NCBI GenBank assembly: GCA_938002965.1
Contig: CALKZY010000052.1
Coordinates: 1 to 38,074 of the forward strand
Length of the DNA: 38,074 nt
Reading direction: 5' to 3'
From: an uncultured Acidimicrobiales bacterium
Lineage (GTDB): Bacteria; Actinomycetota; Acidimicrobiia; Acidimicrobiales; SZUA-35
The translations under genes and the position numbers were made by a program. This document shows positions 15,774-23,180 of the stretch, piece after piece; the stretch's first letter is position 1; every line of letters begins with the position of its first letter. Below the pieces are notes generated by a model that ran no database searches, was not told the DNA's origin, and saw only the letters and a list, made by a program, of their open reading frames with translations.

Positions 15774-17639
15774 CTAGTCGGCGCTAGAACCAAGGTAGGC
15801 GGCCTGAACCGCCGGGTCAGCCTGGACCTCGGCCGGTGAGCCCTGGGCGATAATTCGCCCTTGGTCCAGAACGTAGATTCGATCGGATATCCCGGTAATG
15901 AAGGCGAGGTCGTGGTCGATGACCAGCACTCCGGCACCGACCGTGGCGGCCATGTGCCTCACCTGTTCCACCATGGCTAACGACTCCTCGTCGCTCATTC
16001 CGCTGGTGGGCTCGTCGAGAAGCATGAAGGCCGGAGCCAGGGCGGCAGCTCGGGCCAGTTCGAGCCTACGAGAGTTGCCGTAGTCGAGTTCTCTCGCCCT
16101 TCGGTCCCGCAACGGCCAAAGCCCGGCCTCAGCGATCAACGAGTCGACGTCTCGAAGCGTCCGGTCAGTTCGATGTTTCTGAGCGATCAGTGAAGCTACC
16201 TCGACGTTCTCCCGGACTGTGAGGGCACCGAAGAGTCGGAGATTCTGGAATGTTCTGACCAACCCGTTGCGGGCCAGCTCGAACGGGGCGAGTGACGTGG
16301 TGTCATCACCGTTTAACTCAAACGTGCCTGCTGACGGAGTTACCAGGCCGGTCACGACGTTTACGAGCGTGGTTTTGCCTGCACCGTTGGGGCCAATCAA
16401 CCCGACGATCTCACCCGAGTTTGCGTCAAGTCCGGCGCCGGCCAAGGCCTGGAAGCCGCCGAACCGAACATCTACGTCTCGAACTGCCAGGCTTGCTGCC
16501 GGGACCCCTGTTAGCTCCTGCAGCGCTCCCGGTTCTTCAATCGAGGCTTCGACGTTGGAGTCAAGCTTCCGCTGCAGCCATTCGTCGAGCTCCCAATCGT
16601 CAAGCAGACCGGCAGGTCGCCAGATCATGAAGCCGAGCATGGCGAGACCCAGGAATACCGTTTGCAGGTTCTCCCGGAATATCCAGTCAAGTGGTGCGCC
16701 GTCGAGACCCAGTCCGAACAGTTCGTAGCCGTCTTGGCCGAGGCGCCGTGTCAGTTCACGTCCGACGGTCATGACAATCACACCGACCACCGCCCCGGTT
16801 ACGCCGTTGCGTCCGCCGACGATCAGCATGACCAGGGTCAGCAAGGTGTAGTTGAAGAAGAAGTTGTCGGGAAGGATCGAGCCTTCCTCGTAGACCTTCA
16901 GGCCGGCCCCAATGCTGACAATGGCTACCGATATCAAAAGCGCCACCATCTGTTGCACAAGAGGATTGACCCCCATTGCTCTGGCGGCCAGGTTGTCCTC
17001 ACGTGCAGCCGTGGCCAGCCGCCCGCTGCGGCTCTGCGCGTACCAGCGGGCGACAAGCAGCGCAGCCAGCAGGCTGAGATAAATCGGCAGGCGGGCGTCA
17101 AGCGAACCACCAATGGCGAACGACAACCCGGCCCGATCTCCACCGGTTACATCAGGCCAATTGCGGGCAACCTCATGGGTTACGAACAGCAACGCGAGGG
17201 TGATGACGGTGGCCGCCACCGCGCCCGACTCGGCTCCCGACCGGGCCAGGCCGACGCCGATAATGAAGGCGACAGCCAGGCAAATCAAGGTGGCCAGTAG
17301 TAGCGACAGCCATGGGTTCAGCGAGAGGTCCGCCAAACCCCAGGGCGCATCAGGGATTCGCTTGGCCTTCTCCTCCGGGGTAATGGCGAAAAGGGCGAAG
17401 GCGTACCCAGCGATGGCGCCAAAGCCGACGTGTCCAAACGACAGAACTCCGGTGTTACCCACATAGATCTGAATGCCGATGACAATGATGGCATCGATGA
17501 GCATGGTCGTGATAAGACGCTCGGCTGAACCGGTGCCGGTAATGGCCTGATACGCCAAACCGCCACCGACGAGCAGGACGAACAACAACACAGCTCCGAG
17601 GGCGGAGAATCCGATGTCGCGCCGGGGATTTGGAAACAT
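15774..17639 (-). CDS. Branched-chain amino acid-type ABC transporter, fused permease and ATPase (LivM-LivG)
   Basis: 621 residues from ATG 17639 with AAGGAG eight bases upstream; a GTG at 17657 is in frame but lacks a better site. Residues 1-340 are a LivM permease with about ten hydrophobic segments, including GNTGVLSFGHVGFGAIAGYA. After a linker, residues 380-621 are a LivG ATPase: Walker A GPNGAGKTT, signature LDYGNSRRLELARA (the common LSYGQ is changed to LDYGN), Walker B FMLLDEPTSGM, and a switch histidine in VLVIDHD. Such fusions are known in the family. Together with LivH, LivF and the binding protein it forms a complete importer. Confidence 0.93.
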   Translation of the reverse strand: MFPNPRRDIGFSALGAVLLFVLLVGGGLAYQAITGTGSAERLITTMLIDAIIVIGIQIYVGNTGVLSFGHVGFGAIAGYAFALFAITPEEKAKRIPDAPWGLADLSLNPWLSLLLATLICLAVAFIIGVGLARSGAESGAVAATVITLALLFVTHEVARNWPDVTGGDRAGLSFAIGGSLDARLPIYLSLLAALLVARWYAQSRSGRLATAAREDNLAARAMGVNPLVQQMVALLISVAIVSIGAGLKVYEEGSILPDNFFFNYTLLTLVMLIVGGRNGVTGAVVGVIVMTVGRELTRRLGQDGYELFGLGLDGAPLDWIFRENLQTVFLGLAMLGFMIWRPAGLLDDWELDEWLQRKLDSNVEASIEEPGALQELTGVPAASLAVRDVDVRFGGFQALAGAGLDANSGEIVGLIGPNGAGKTTLVNVVTGLVTPSAGTFELNGDDTTSLAPFELARNGLVRTFQNLRLFGALTVRENVEVASLIAQKHRTDRTLRDVDSLIAEAGLWPLRDRRARELDYGNSRRLELARAAALAPAFMLLDEPTSGMSDEESLAMVEQVRHMAATVGAGVLVIDHDLAFITGISDRIYVLDQGRIIAQGSPAEVQADPAVQAAYLGSSAD

Positions 17640-17664
17640 GCTGAAGGCTCCTTCCACCCGCTCG

Positions 17665-18552
17665 TCAGACCCGCTCGGCGTGGGCCACCGAGATCAAGCC
17701 TTGAGGACGAAAGATGAACAGCAAGGCGATGAGGGCGAACACGACGCCCTCGGTCAGGCTGGCCAAGCCATTTGGTAACCATGACCGCAGGAGAACCTCG
17801 GCCAACCCGAGAGCGAACCCCCCTAGCACCGCGCCACGAAGACTTCCCAACCCGCCAATGAGGGCGGCTAGGACACCTTTCAACATCGGATCGATACCCG
17901 CAGTCGGATTAGTGCTGCCGGCCCGCATCAGCCAGAACACTCCGGCGATACCCGCCAGAAGCCCAGACAGCGCGAACGCACCGCGAATGACGGAGTTCGA
18001 ACGGACACCCATGAGCCGAGCGGTGTCGAAGTCGGCCGCAGCCGCCCGGAGGGCCAATCCGAACATGGTTCGCTGCAAGAGCGCCGTCGTCGCTAGCAGG
18101 GTGATGATGGTGACCACGATGACCACAGTGTCAAACACCTCGATCCTGAGCGACCCCACCGACCAGGTGTCGGCCACCCATCCTGGTCTCGAGTAGTTCT
18201 TTACCGACGCCGAGACGTACAGCAGCAGAACGGCCGACACCAGGAAATGGACGCCGAACGACGTGAGAAGCAGGGTGAAGTCGGTTGCTCCCCGAACTCG
18301 ACTGAACGCCAATCGTTCGATCAGCAGCGAGGTGACCACCGAAACAACGAGAATCAGCGGAACCACTATCGTCCAGGACCACCCGGCACCGAGGGCCCAG
18401 AACGCCGCGTACCCGGAAACGGTGATCATCTCACCGTGAGCGAAATTCAGCAGATGCATTACGCCGAAGATCACGGCGACTCCGAGCGCCAGGAGGGCGT
18501 AGATGCTTCCTCGCCCGAGCCCGTCAATCAGATTCTGCGCCAGTTCGATCAT
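17665..18552 (-). CDS. livH: ABC transporter permease LivH
   Basis: 295 residues, a polytopic membrane protein with eight or more hydrophobic segments. The start GLGRGSIYALLALGVAVIFG and MHLLNFAHGEMI are hallmarks of LivH-type permeases, and a C-terminal FALIALLFIFRPQGL is typical. Its ATG overlaps the LivF stop (ATGA) and it ends 25 bases before LivM-LivG. Substrate is predicted only at the level of the branched-chain amino acid/urea/amide transporter family. Confidence 0.93.
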   Translation of the reverse strand: MIELAQNLIDGLGRGSIYALLALGVAVIFGVMHLLNFAHGEMITVSGYAAFWALGAGWSWTIVVPLILVVSVVTSLLIERLAFSRVRGATDFTLLLTSFGVHFLVSAVLLLYVSASVKNYSRPGWVADTWSVGSLRIEVFDTVVIVVTIITLLATTALLQRTMFGLALRAAAADFDTARLMGVRSNSVIRGAFALSGLLAGIAGVFWLMRAGSTNPTAGIDPMLKGVLAALIGGLGSLRGAVLGGFALGLAEVLLRSWLPNGLASLTEGVVFALIALLFIFRPQGLISVAHAERV

Positions 18553-19259
18553 GTCGCCCCACCTCCGACGAATGACTCGAAGAGGTCGCTCCGCTCTAAA
18601 AGTTCCTCTCCGGAACCCTCGGAGACAATCTGCCCGGAACGCATCACATAGGCACGGTCGGCGATCTCCAGCATCCGCCGTGCGTTTTGTTCGACCACGA
18701 GCAGGGTGACGCCGTCGTTCCGCAGCGAGGAGATCAGGTCGAACACCATGTCGACCAAAATGGGTGCCAAGCCGAGCGATGGCTCGTCCATCATCAACAA
18801 CTTTGGTTTGGCCATGAGGGCACGGGCGATTGCCAGTTGCTGGGCCTCACCACCGGACAGGTATCCGGCTCGGGTCAGCCACTTCGAACGAAGAACGGGA
18901 AACTGTTCTTGCATGTCGTTGAGCAGGCGCCCACGCTCGTCACCGCTAACGGTGGCACCTCCGATCCTCAGGTTCTCTTCCACCGTCAGATCGACGAAGA
19001 TACGTCGATGCTCGGGGACCAGGGCAAGGCCACGGCGAAGCAGGTTTTCTGGCTCGGTACCGGTGACATCCTCTGCGCCCAGCTTTACGGAGCCATCTGA
19101 GGGTTGGAGCAGACCGGCGACAGTGTTGAGGAGGGTGGTCTTTCCTGCACCGTTAGGGCCGATGAGACCGACGACCTCGCCGGCGTTGACCGTGAGTGTG
19201 ACATCTCGCAAGGCCGAAATAGCACCGTACTTGGTTGTGACGCCAGCTAGCTGGAGCAT
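18549..19259 (-). CDS. livF: ABC transporter ATP-binding protein LivF
   Basis: 236 residues. Walker A GLIGPNGAGKTT, signature LSGGEAQQLAIARAL, Walker B LLMMDEPSLGL and the H-loop region VTLLVVEQN are all intact. The length is that of LivF. It lies about 150 bases after the binding-protein gene and overlaps livH by four bases. It should form a heterodimer with the LivG half of the fused protein at 15,774-17,639. Confidence 0.94.
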   Translation of the reverse strand: MLQLAGVTTKYGAISALRDVTLTVNAGEVVGLIGPNGAGKTTLLNTVAGLLQPSDGSVKLGAEDVTGTEPENLLRRGLALVPEHRRIFVDLTVEENLRIGGATVSGDERGRLLNDMQEQFPVLRSKWLTRAGYLSGGEAQQLAIARALMAKPKLLMMDEPSLGLAPILVDMVFDLISSLRNDGVTLLVVEQNARRMLEIADRAYVMRSGQIVSEGSGEELLERSDLFESFVGGGAT

Positions 19260-19410
19260 GTTGTCGAGTGGATCATCTTGGGACTGACTTGTCTACGTGC
19301 GGGAGGAGTGATATCGGTTTGAGCAAGCCTGGCCGAGACGATTACTCGTTCGGCCAGACTTGAATCAGATTCCTGGTAGTTCCCTACCAAGATCGGGTGA
19401 CCGCTACCCG

Positions 19411-20637
19411 TCAGCCGATGGTGTCGACCAGCGTGTCCTCACCATCAACGATTTGATTGATGGGAACGGCTTTGGGAGGAATGCCGTTCGTTCCGGCATA
19501 GGTGATCTCGCCACTGAGGCCGTCAAAGCCGGAAATCTCAGCGACGGCGGAGCCGATCTGCTCGGGATCGGTGCAGCCGCAGTCGAGGATGCCCTGGATT
19601 CCGAGGAACATCGAGTCGACGTAGAGCGCCATGAAGCCTCGGCTCTCAAGGGCTTCGCCTCGGTCGGCTTCGTAGTCGGCCAATAGGGTGTCGATGGCAT
19701 CACCGGCGCTGATGCTGGTGTGAGGGGTGTGAACCACGCCTTCGTTGTTGTCCTCGAATTGGATGCCAGTGGCGTCCAAGGCATCAGTACCCATGTACGT
19801 CAAACCGTCGAGTCCCTGTCCTTCAAGTTGGCCGCGCAATGCCGTCAGCTGGAACCCGAGAGCGGCCGAGAACACCGCTTCGTTGTTTTCCGAGATTCCG
19901 GCGATCTCGTTGACCTGAGCTGAGAAGTCGGTGTCGGCGGCCCAGACATATGTCTGGGTGCTGACAACTTCGCCGCCACCTTCGGTGAAAGCCGCAGCAA
20001 AGGCGTCAGGGTTCACGCCGGTGTAAGGAATACCTTCGCCCTCGGTAAACACGATCGCCCGTGTGATGCCCTGATCGAGAGCAAACTTGGCGGCAGCCGA
20101 CGACATGCCGACATCGTCAAAGGACACGAGGAACGAGTTGATAGAGGCGTCGGCCAGCGTTGGCTCCGTCGATGCAGCTACGAACAATGGCACCTTGCCG
20201 TCAGTAGTTTGCAGGATTGGCAAGGCGAAGTCGGCAAACGGCGGCCCGATGAGGAAGTGGGCACCCCAATCGAGGAGCTCTTGAGCGGCTAGCGCCGCAT
20301 CACTTCCAACCTCGGCAACTCGCACTTCGACTGGCTGGCCGTTGATGCCACCGCTGCAGTTGATCTTCTCGGCAACATAGGGCACCAGATTTGATCCGGG
20401 AATATCGACGAATCCGACCACGTCGGAGAAGTCCATTGCCATGCCGACTCGGATCGGGTCTCCCTCGGGGGCTTCGGCGCAATCGGCTAGATCGGCCGCC
20501 AAGACGGTGTCGATGTCAAGTCCGGCACCGTCTCCTGATGCCTCACCGCCTCCGTTGTCTGATGCTCCATCGTCACTTCCGCATGCTGCGATCAGCAGTG
20601 ACAAAACAGCAAGCAATGCTGTCAAACGCTTCGTCAT
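19411..20637 (-). CDS. ABC transporter substrate-binding lipoprotein (LivJ type)
   Basis: 408 residues from ATG 20637 preceded by AGGAGAGG; an open frame to 20739 would contain the promoter. The signal peptide MTKRLTALLAVLSLLIAAC ends in a lipobox LIAAC, so the mature protein is lipid-anchored on Cys. A low-complexity linker rich in Gly, Ser, Asp and Glu follows. The body resembles periplasmic amino-acid/amide-binding proteins, with DPIRVGMAMDFSD and KINCSGGINGQPVEVR. It is the first gene of the large transport and oxidation operon and likely sets its substrate range. A promoter lies about 70 bases upstream. Confidence 0.9.
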   Translation of the reverse strand: MTKRLTALLAVLSLLIAACGSDDGASDNGGGEASGDGAGLDIDTVLAADLADCAEAPEGDPIRVGMAMDFSDVVGFVDIPGSNLVPYVAEKINCSGGINGQPVEVRVAEVGSDAALAAQELLDWGAHFLIGPPFADFALPILQTTDGKVPLFVAASTEPTLADASINSFLVSFDDVGMSSAAAKFALDQGITRAIVFTEGEGIPYTGVNPDAFAAAFTEGGGEVVSTQTYVWAADTDFSAQVNEIAGISENNEAVFSAALGFQLTALRGQLEGQGLDGLTYMGTDALDATGIQFEDNNEGVVHTPHTSISAGDAIDTLLADYEADRGEALESRGFMALYVDSMFLGIQGILDCGCTDPEQIGSAVAEISGFDGLSGEITYAGTNGIPPKAVPINQIVDGEDTLVDTIG

Positions 20638-20710
20638 CGGTCCTCTCCTAAGGCTGTCCCGATTGATGACCACGGATGGCACATTGACCCCGCGGTCCTG
20701 AACAACGGCA

Positions 20711-20739
20711 ACTTTATTCGGTACCAAACAAATATTCAA
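20711..20739 (-). promoter_or_regulatory. Promoter of the ABC transporter operon
   Basis: On the minus strand TTGAAT (20739-20734) and TAAAGT (20716-20711) are separated by 17 bases. Transcription should start near 20,704, giving a leader of about 65 bases with a good ribosome-binding site before ATG 20637. The surrounding stretch is AT-rich compared with the genes. Confidence 0.6.
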
Positions 20740-20876
20740 CTATCGGCTGTCAGGGCCCGCTTGTGTGCCGGAAAACGGGGTAGGCAAGAGGACTGGTGCC
20801 CATCAGCGGCTGAACCCGATTGCTCTGACCGATCAGCCGATCCACCCGATCCAAAGACAGTGTGTGGGCGGACCCG

Positions 20877-20882
20877 TACTGT
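20877..20882 (+). promoter_or_regulatory. -10 element TACTGT, leaderless start of the protease gene
   Basis: TACTGT ends 8 bases before ATG 20891 and no Shine-Dalgarno sequence lies between, so a leaderless transcript is likely. A -35 element was not assigned. The 20,640-20,890 gap is divergent and serves both this gene and the ABC operon. Confidence 0.4.
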
Positions 20883-20890
20883 CGGTCTAA

Positions 20891-21754
20891 ATGCGGCGTA
20901 ACACGGCGAAACCGGCGAGGGCGCAATCTGCGACCATCCGAGGGCTTGGGCCCGTGCTGTTCGGTCTAATGCTCTTCGCAGGTGTGCTGGTCGGCTTGCT
21001 CGTGACCGGAGTTTCGACGGGGGAAGCTGCGTTGACCGGTGAGTCGGCGGTAGGTGAATCAGGCGTACGTGTCGATCCGCTCGGTCCTGTTCAGACCCAA
21101 ACGTCGGTTGACGCTCAAGAGGTGGCCGGCCGGGCGGCAGTAAAGGTTGTCAGTCGATCGTGTCACGGCACTACGAGGGGTACCGGTGTTCTCGTCGACG
21201 TCAATGGACAGACGGCTTTGGTCACCAATCATCACGTCGTCAAGGGTGGTTACAGCGTGGTAGCGGAACTCGTGGATGACGGCTCGGCGCAGCCTGCCTC
21301 GTTGGTCGTTGTGGCATCGGATGCTGGTCGCGATTTGGCTCTTGCCGTTCCGTCGCCGAATCTCGAAGGTTTGGCTGGCGCACGTTGGTCGCAAGGCGTC
21401 CCTGTCTTGACATTGGGTAATCGGCGACCTGAACTGGGCGATCCGCTGGTCATTTCCGGCTTCCCCGGCGGACGCGAGTTGGCGGTGGTTGAGGCTTCGG
21501 CTCAACTATCTGTTCCGGGAGTGTCGTACGGCTTTGACGGTGATGTAACGCTTGTCAATGGAGCGGCTGTTCCCGGTATGTCAGGAGGACCCATTGTTGA
21601 CGGCGGGGGAGACCTCGTAGCAATCGTGGCTGCTGTAGACGAGACGACTGGCCTGGTGGTCGGAGTACCGGCCGATGAAGTCGGCGATCTCTTCGATCGA
21701 ATCGACATCAACGGGCGGCCGCCAGCCGCCGAAGCAGTGAGCGGCACGTGCTAG
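20891..21754 (+). CDS. Membrane-anchored trypsin-like serine protease
   Basis: 287 residues. A hydrophobic segment at about 18-42 anchors the N-terminus. The catalytic triad can be read: His115 in TNHHVV, Asp148 in GRDLALAV and Ser231 in PGMSGGPI, spaced as in the HtrA/DegP-like trypsin fold. No PDZ domain follows. Cys91 and Cys287, at the start and end of the domain, could form a disulfide. A quality-control or signal-processing protease at the cell surface is likely. It is divergent from the ABC operon and does not share genes with it. Confidence 0.85.
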   Translation: MRRNTAKPARAQSATIRGLGPVLFGLMLFAGVLVGLLVTGVSTGEAALTGESAVGESGVRVDPLGPVQTQTSVDAQEVAGRAAVKVVSRSCHGTTRGTGVLVDVNGQTALVTNHHVVKGGYSVVAELVDDGSAQPASLVVVASDAGRDLALAVPSPNLEGLAGARWSQGVPVLTLGNRRPELGDPLVISGFPGGRELAVVEASAQLSVPGVSYGFDGDVTLVNGAAVPGMSGGPIVDGGGDLVAIVAAVDETTGLVVGVPADEVGDLFDRIDINGRPPAAEAVSGTC

Positions 21755-21836
21755 TCGCCTCGAACGGAAGAGTCATCCCGCAATGCGTGTTAAAGCTTGT
21801 TGTTGTTTGGCCAATGTCGGGTGCTAGTCAATTTGC

Positions 21837-21852
21837 CTATTTGCGCAAATAG
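21837..21852. promoter_or_regulatory. Perfect 16-bp palindrome, possible operator
   Basis: CTATTTGCGCAAATAG is its own reverse complement. It lies alone in a 247-base gap between the protease gene and the next gene, 150 bases upstream of the latter, in an AT-richer patch. A dimeric regulator site is plausible. No regulator gene is adjacent. Confidence 0.4.
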
Positions 21853-22001
21853 ATCCTACATGCCAGACGCAGAATGGTTAGCATTAGAGTATTCGTCGCC
21901 CTACAACCGCCCACGGTCAGAGCCGACTCGTCGGTTCTGTTTCGCCGAAGACCGATAGCGGCCCATCGAGTTCGCCTCCCGTCGCTAGCGGTTCGGCCGC
22001 A

Positions 22002-23018
22002 GTGATTGACGCGCCTCTCAGACCCTCAGTCGGGAGTAGGACCGCAGGCTCGACGCCGGCCACCGGCCATTTGAGTCGAGGGCTGAGTAAGACGCTGTTT
22101 CGCGACTCGCCGGGCGAACGGCGCGCCGAAGGTCTTCGTCAGTTGCTCGGCGGATCGTCGGTGTCAAGCGGGCGGATCGACGAAGTTGTGGTTCGGGCTG
22201 CCTTGGCAGTGGTAGGCGAGTCATTCCGATGCGCCAGCATTGTCCTGGTTAAGTCAAGTTCAGGCGAGCCAAAACGGTCCAATCTCGCCGATCAAACGCT
22301 CTCGACACCCTCAGAACAAGAACTATGGAGTTGGTCGCTGCCCAGCTGGCGCGATGGCAGCCCAGCGGCCTTCGAACTGCACGGGAGGCTTTGGAACTTC
22401 GTTCATTGTCCTGCCACCGGATACCGGAGCGAACAGATCTGCGACGGTTGGGCTTGGTTCGCCAAGGTTGGCCCCGAGGACTCAATGGCTGTAGCGGTCT
22501 ACAGCCGAGTTGCGTTGCGTGCGGATGAACAAGACGCGCTGTGGCGGTCGATGGGAACCGTGGCCTCCGTTCTGTGTGCCCCAATGCAGGAGGAGGCGAC
22601 TCCGGCGGATGCCTTCAACGGATCGGGTCGGCTAACTGTCAGCGATGACGATGACGTCGGACCGTTTCGCAACCAGCCGACAACCATTGATGAATCGACG
22701 ACCTATGTGGCCACCTTGCGTGTTGGTCGCACCCTCACCTCGACGGGACGGGGAGAGAGCCACGTGATAGCAGTGGCCAGAGCAGCGGCCGGTTCTCTTG
22801 AGATGCAACCGAAAGTCCGGTTCGCCGGCGATGTCGGCGTTGGCGGCACAACAGTGACCATTGTCCTGCTTGAAGTCGAGATGGAAACGGCCGGTACGGC
22901 ATCAAAGTCGTTGCGTCTTGGGTTGTCCGTTCGTCCCGCCGGAGATATCAACGGTGCCGCGGCGGCTGTGTTCGATGTGATGGGTTGGCCCGAAGCTGGC
23001 ACGGAATCGGTTTCGTGA
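22002..23018 (+). CDS. Hypothetical protein, unrecognised
   Basis: 338 residues from GTG 22002; the start is uncertain. The reading is coding-like over its full length and the stop is clean. The first 30 residues are Ser/Gly-rich and look disordered. The middle (EQLWSWSLPSWRDG, WNFVHCPATGY, WAWFAKVGPEDSMAVAVYSR) has the alternating hydrophobic pattern and aromatic content of a GAF-like sensor domain, but I cannot confirm that. The C-terminal third has repeated short beta-like stretches (VTIVLLEVEM, LRLGLSVRPAG). No transmembrane segment or catalytic motif is seen. It is followed by a hairpin and then the penicillin-binding protein gene on the same strand. Confidence 0.6.
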   Translation: MIDAPLRPSVGSRTAGSTPATGHLSRGLSKTLFRDSPGERRAEGLRQLLGGSSVSSGRIDEVVVRAALAVVGESFRCASIVLVKSSSGEPKRSNLADQTLSTPSEQELWSWSLPSWRDGSPAAFELHGRLWNFVHCPATGYRSEQICDGWAWFAKVGPEDSMAVAVYSRVALRADEQDALWRSMGTVASVLCAPMQEEATPADAFNGSGRLTVSDDDDVGPFRNQPTTIDESTTYVATLRVGRTLTSTGRGESHVIAVARAAAGSLEMQPKVRFAGDVGVGGTTVTIVLLEVEMETAGTASKSLRLGLSVRPAGDINGAAAAVFDVMGWPEAGTESVS

Positions 23019-23035
23019 CCGAGGCTGTCGGTCAC
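23015..23035 (+). terminator. Hairpin after the hypothetical gene
   Basis: GTGACCGA (23015-23022) and TCGGTCAC (23028-23035) pair perfectly around GGCTG and include the stop codon of the preceding gene. No T-tract follows, so it may be an attenuating or stabilising stem rather than an intrinsic terminator. Confidence 0.4.
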
Positions 23036-23168
23036 AACAGCGTCGGTCCGGCCGAAATAGAGGAGTGACAATTCTCAGCGGGAAGTGTGCGCAAGTTTGC
23101 GCTACGGATCAACCAAAAGACCATGGATATGGCGGTCGGGGTGAACCTACAGGCGACCTCGGTCGCGC

Positions 23169-23174
23169 TACGCT
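23169..23174 (+). promoter_or_regulatory. -10 element TACGCT, leaderless start of the penicillin-binding protein gene
   Basis: TACGCT ends 6 bases before the GTG at 23181 and there is no Shine-Dalgarno sequence. This supports a leaderless transcript starting at the GTG. Confidence 0.45.
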
Positions 23175-23180
23175 AAAGCA

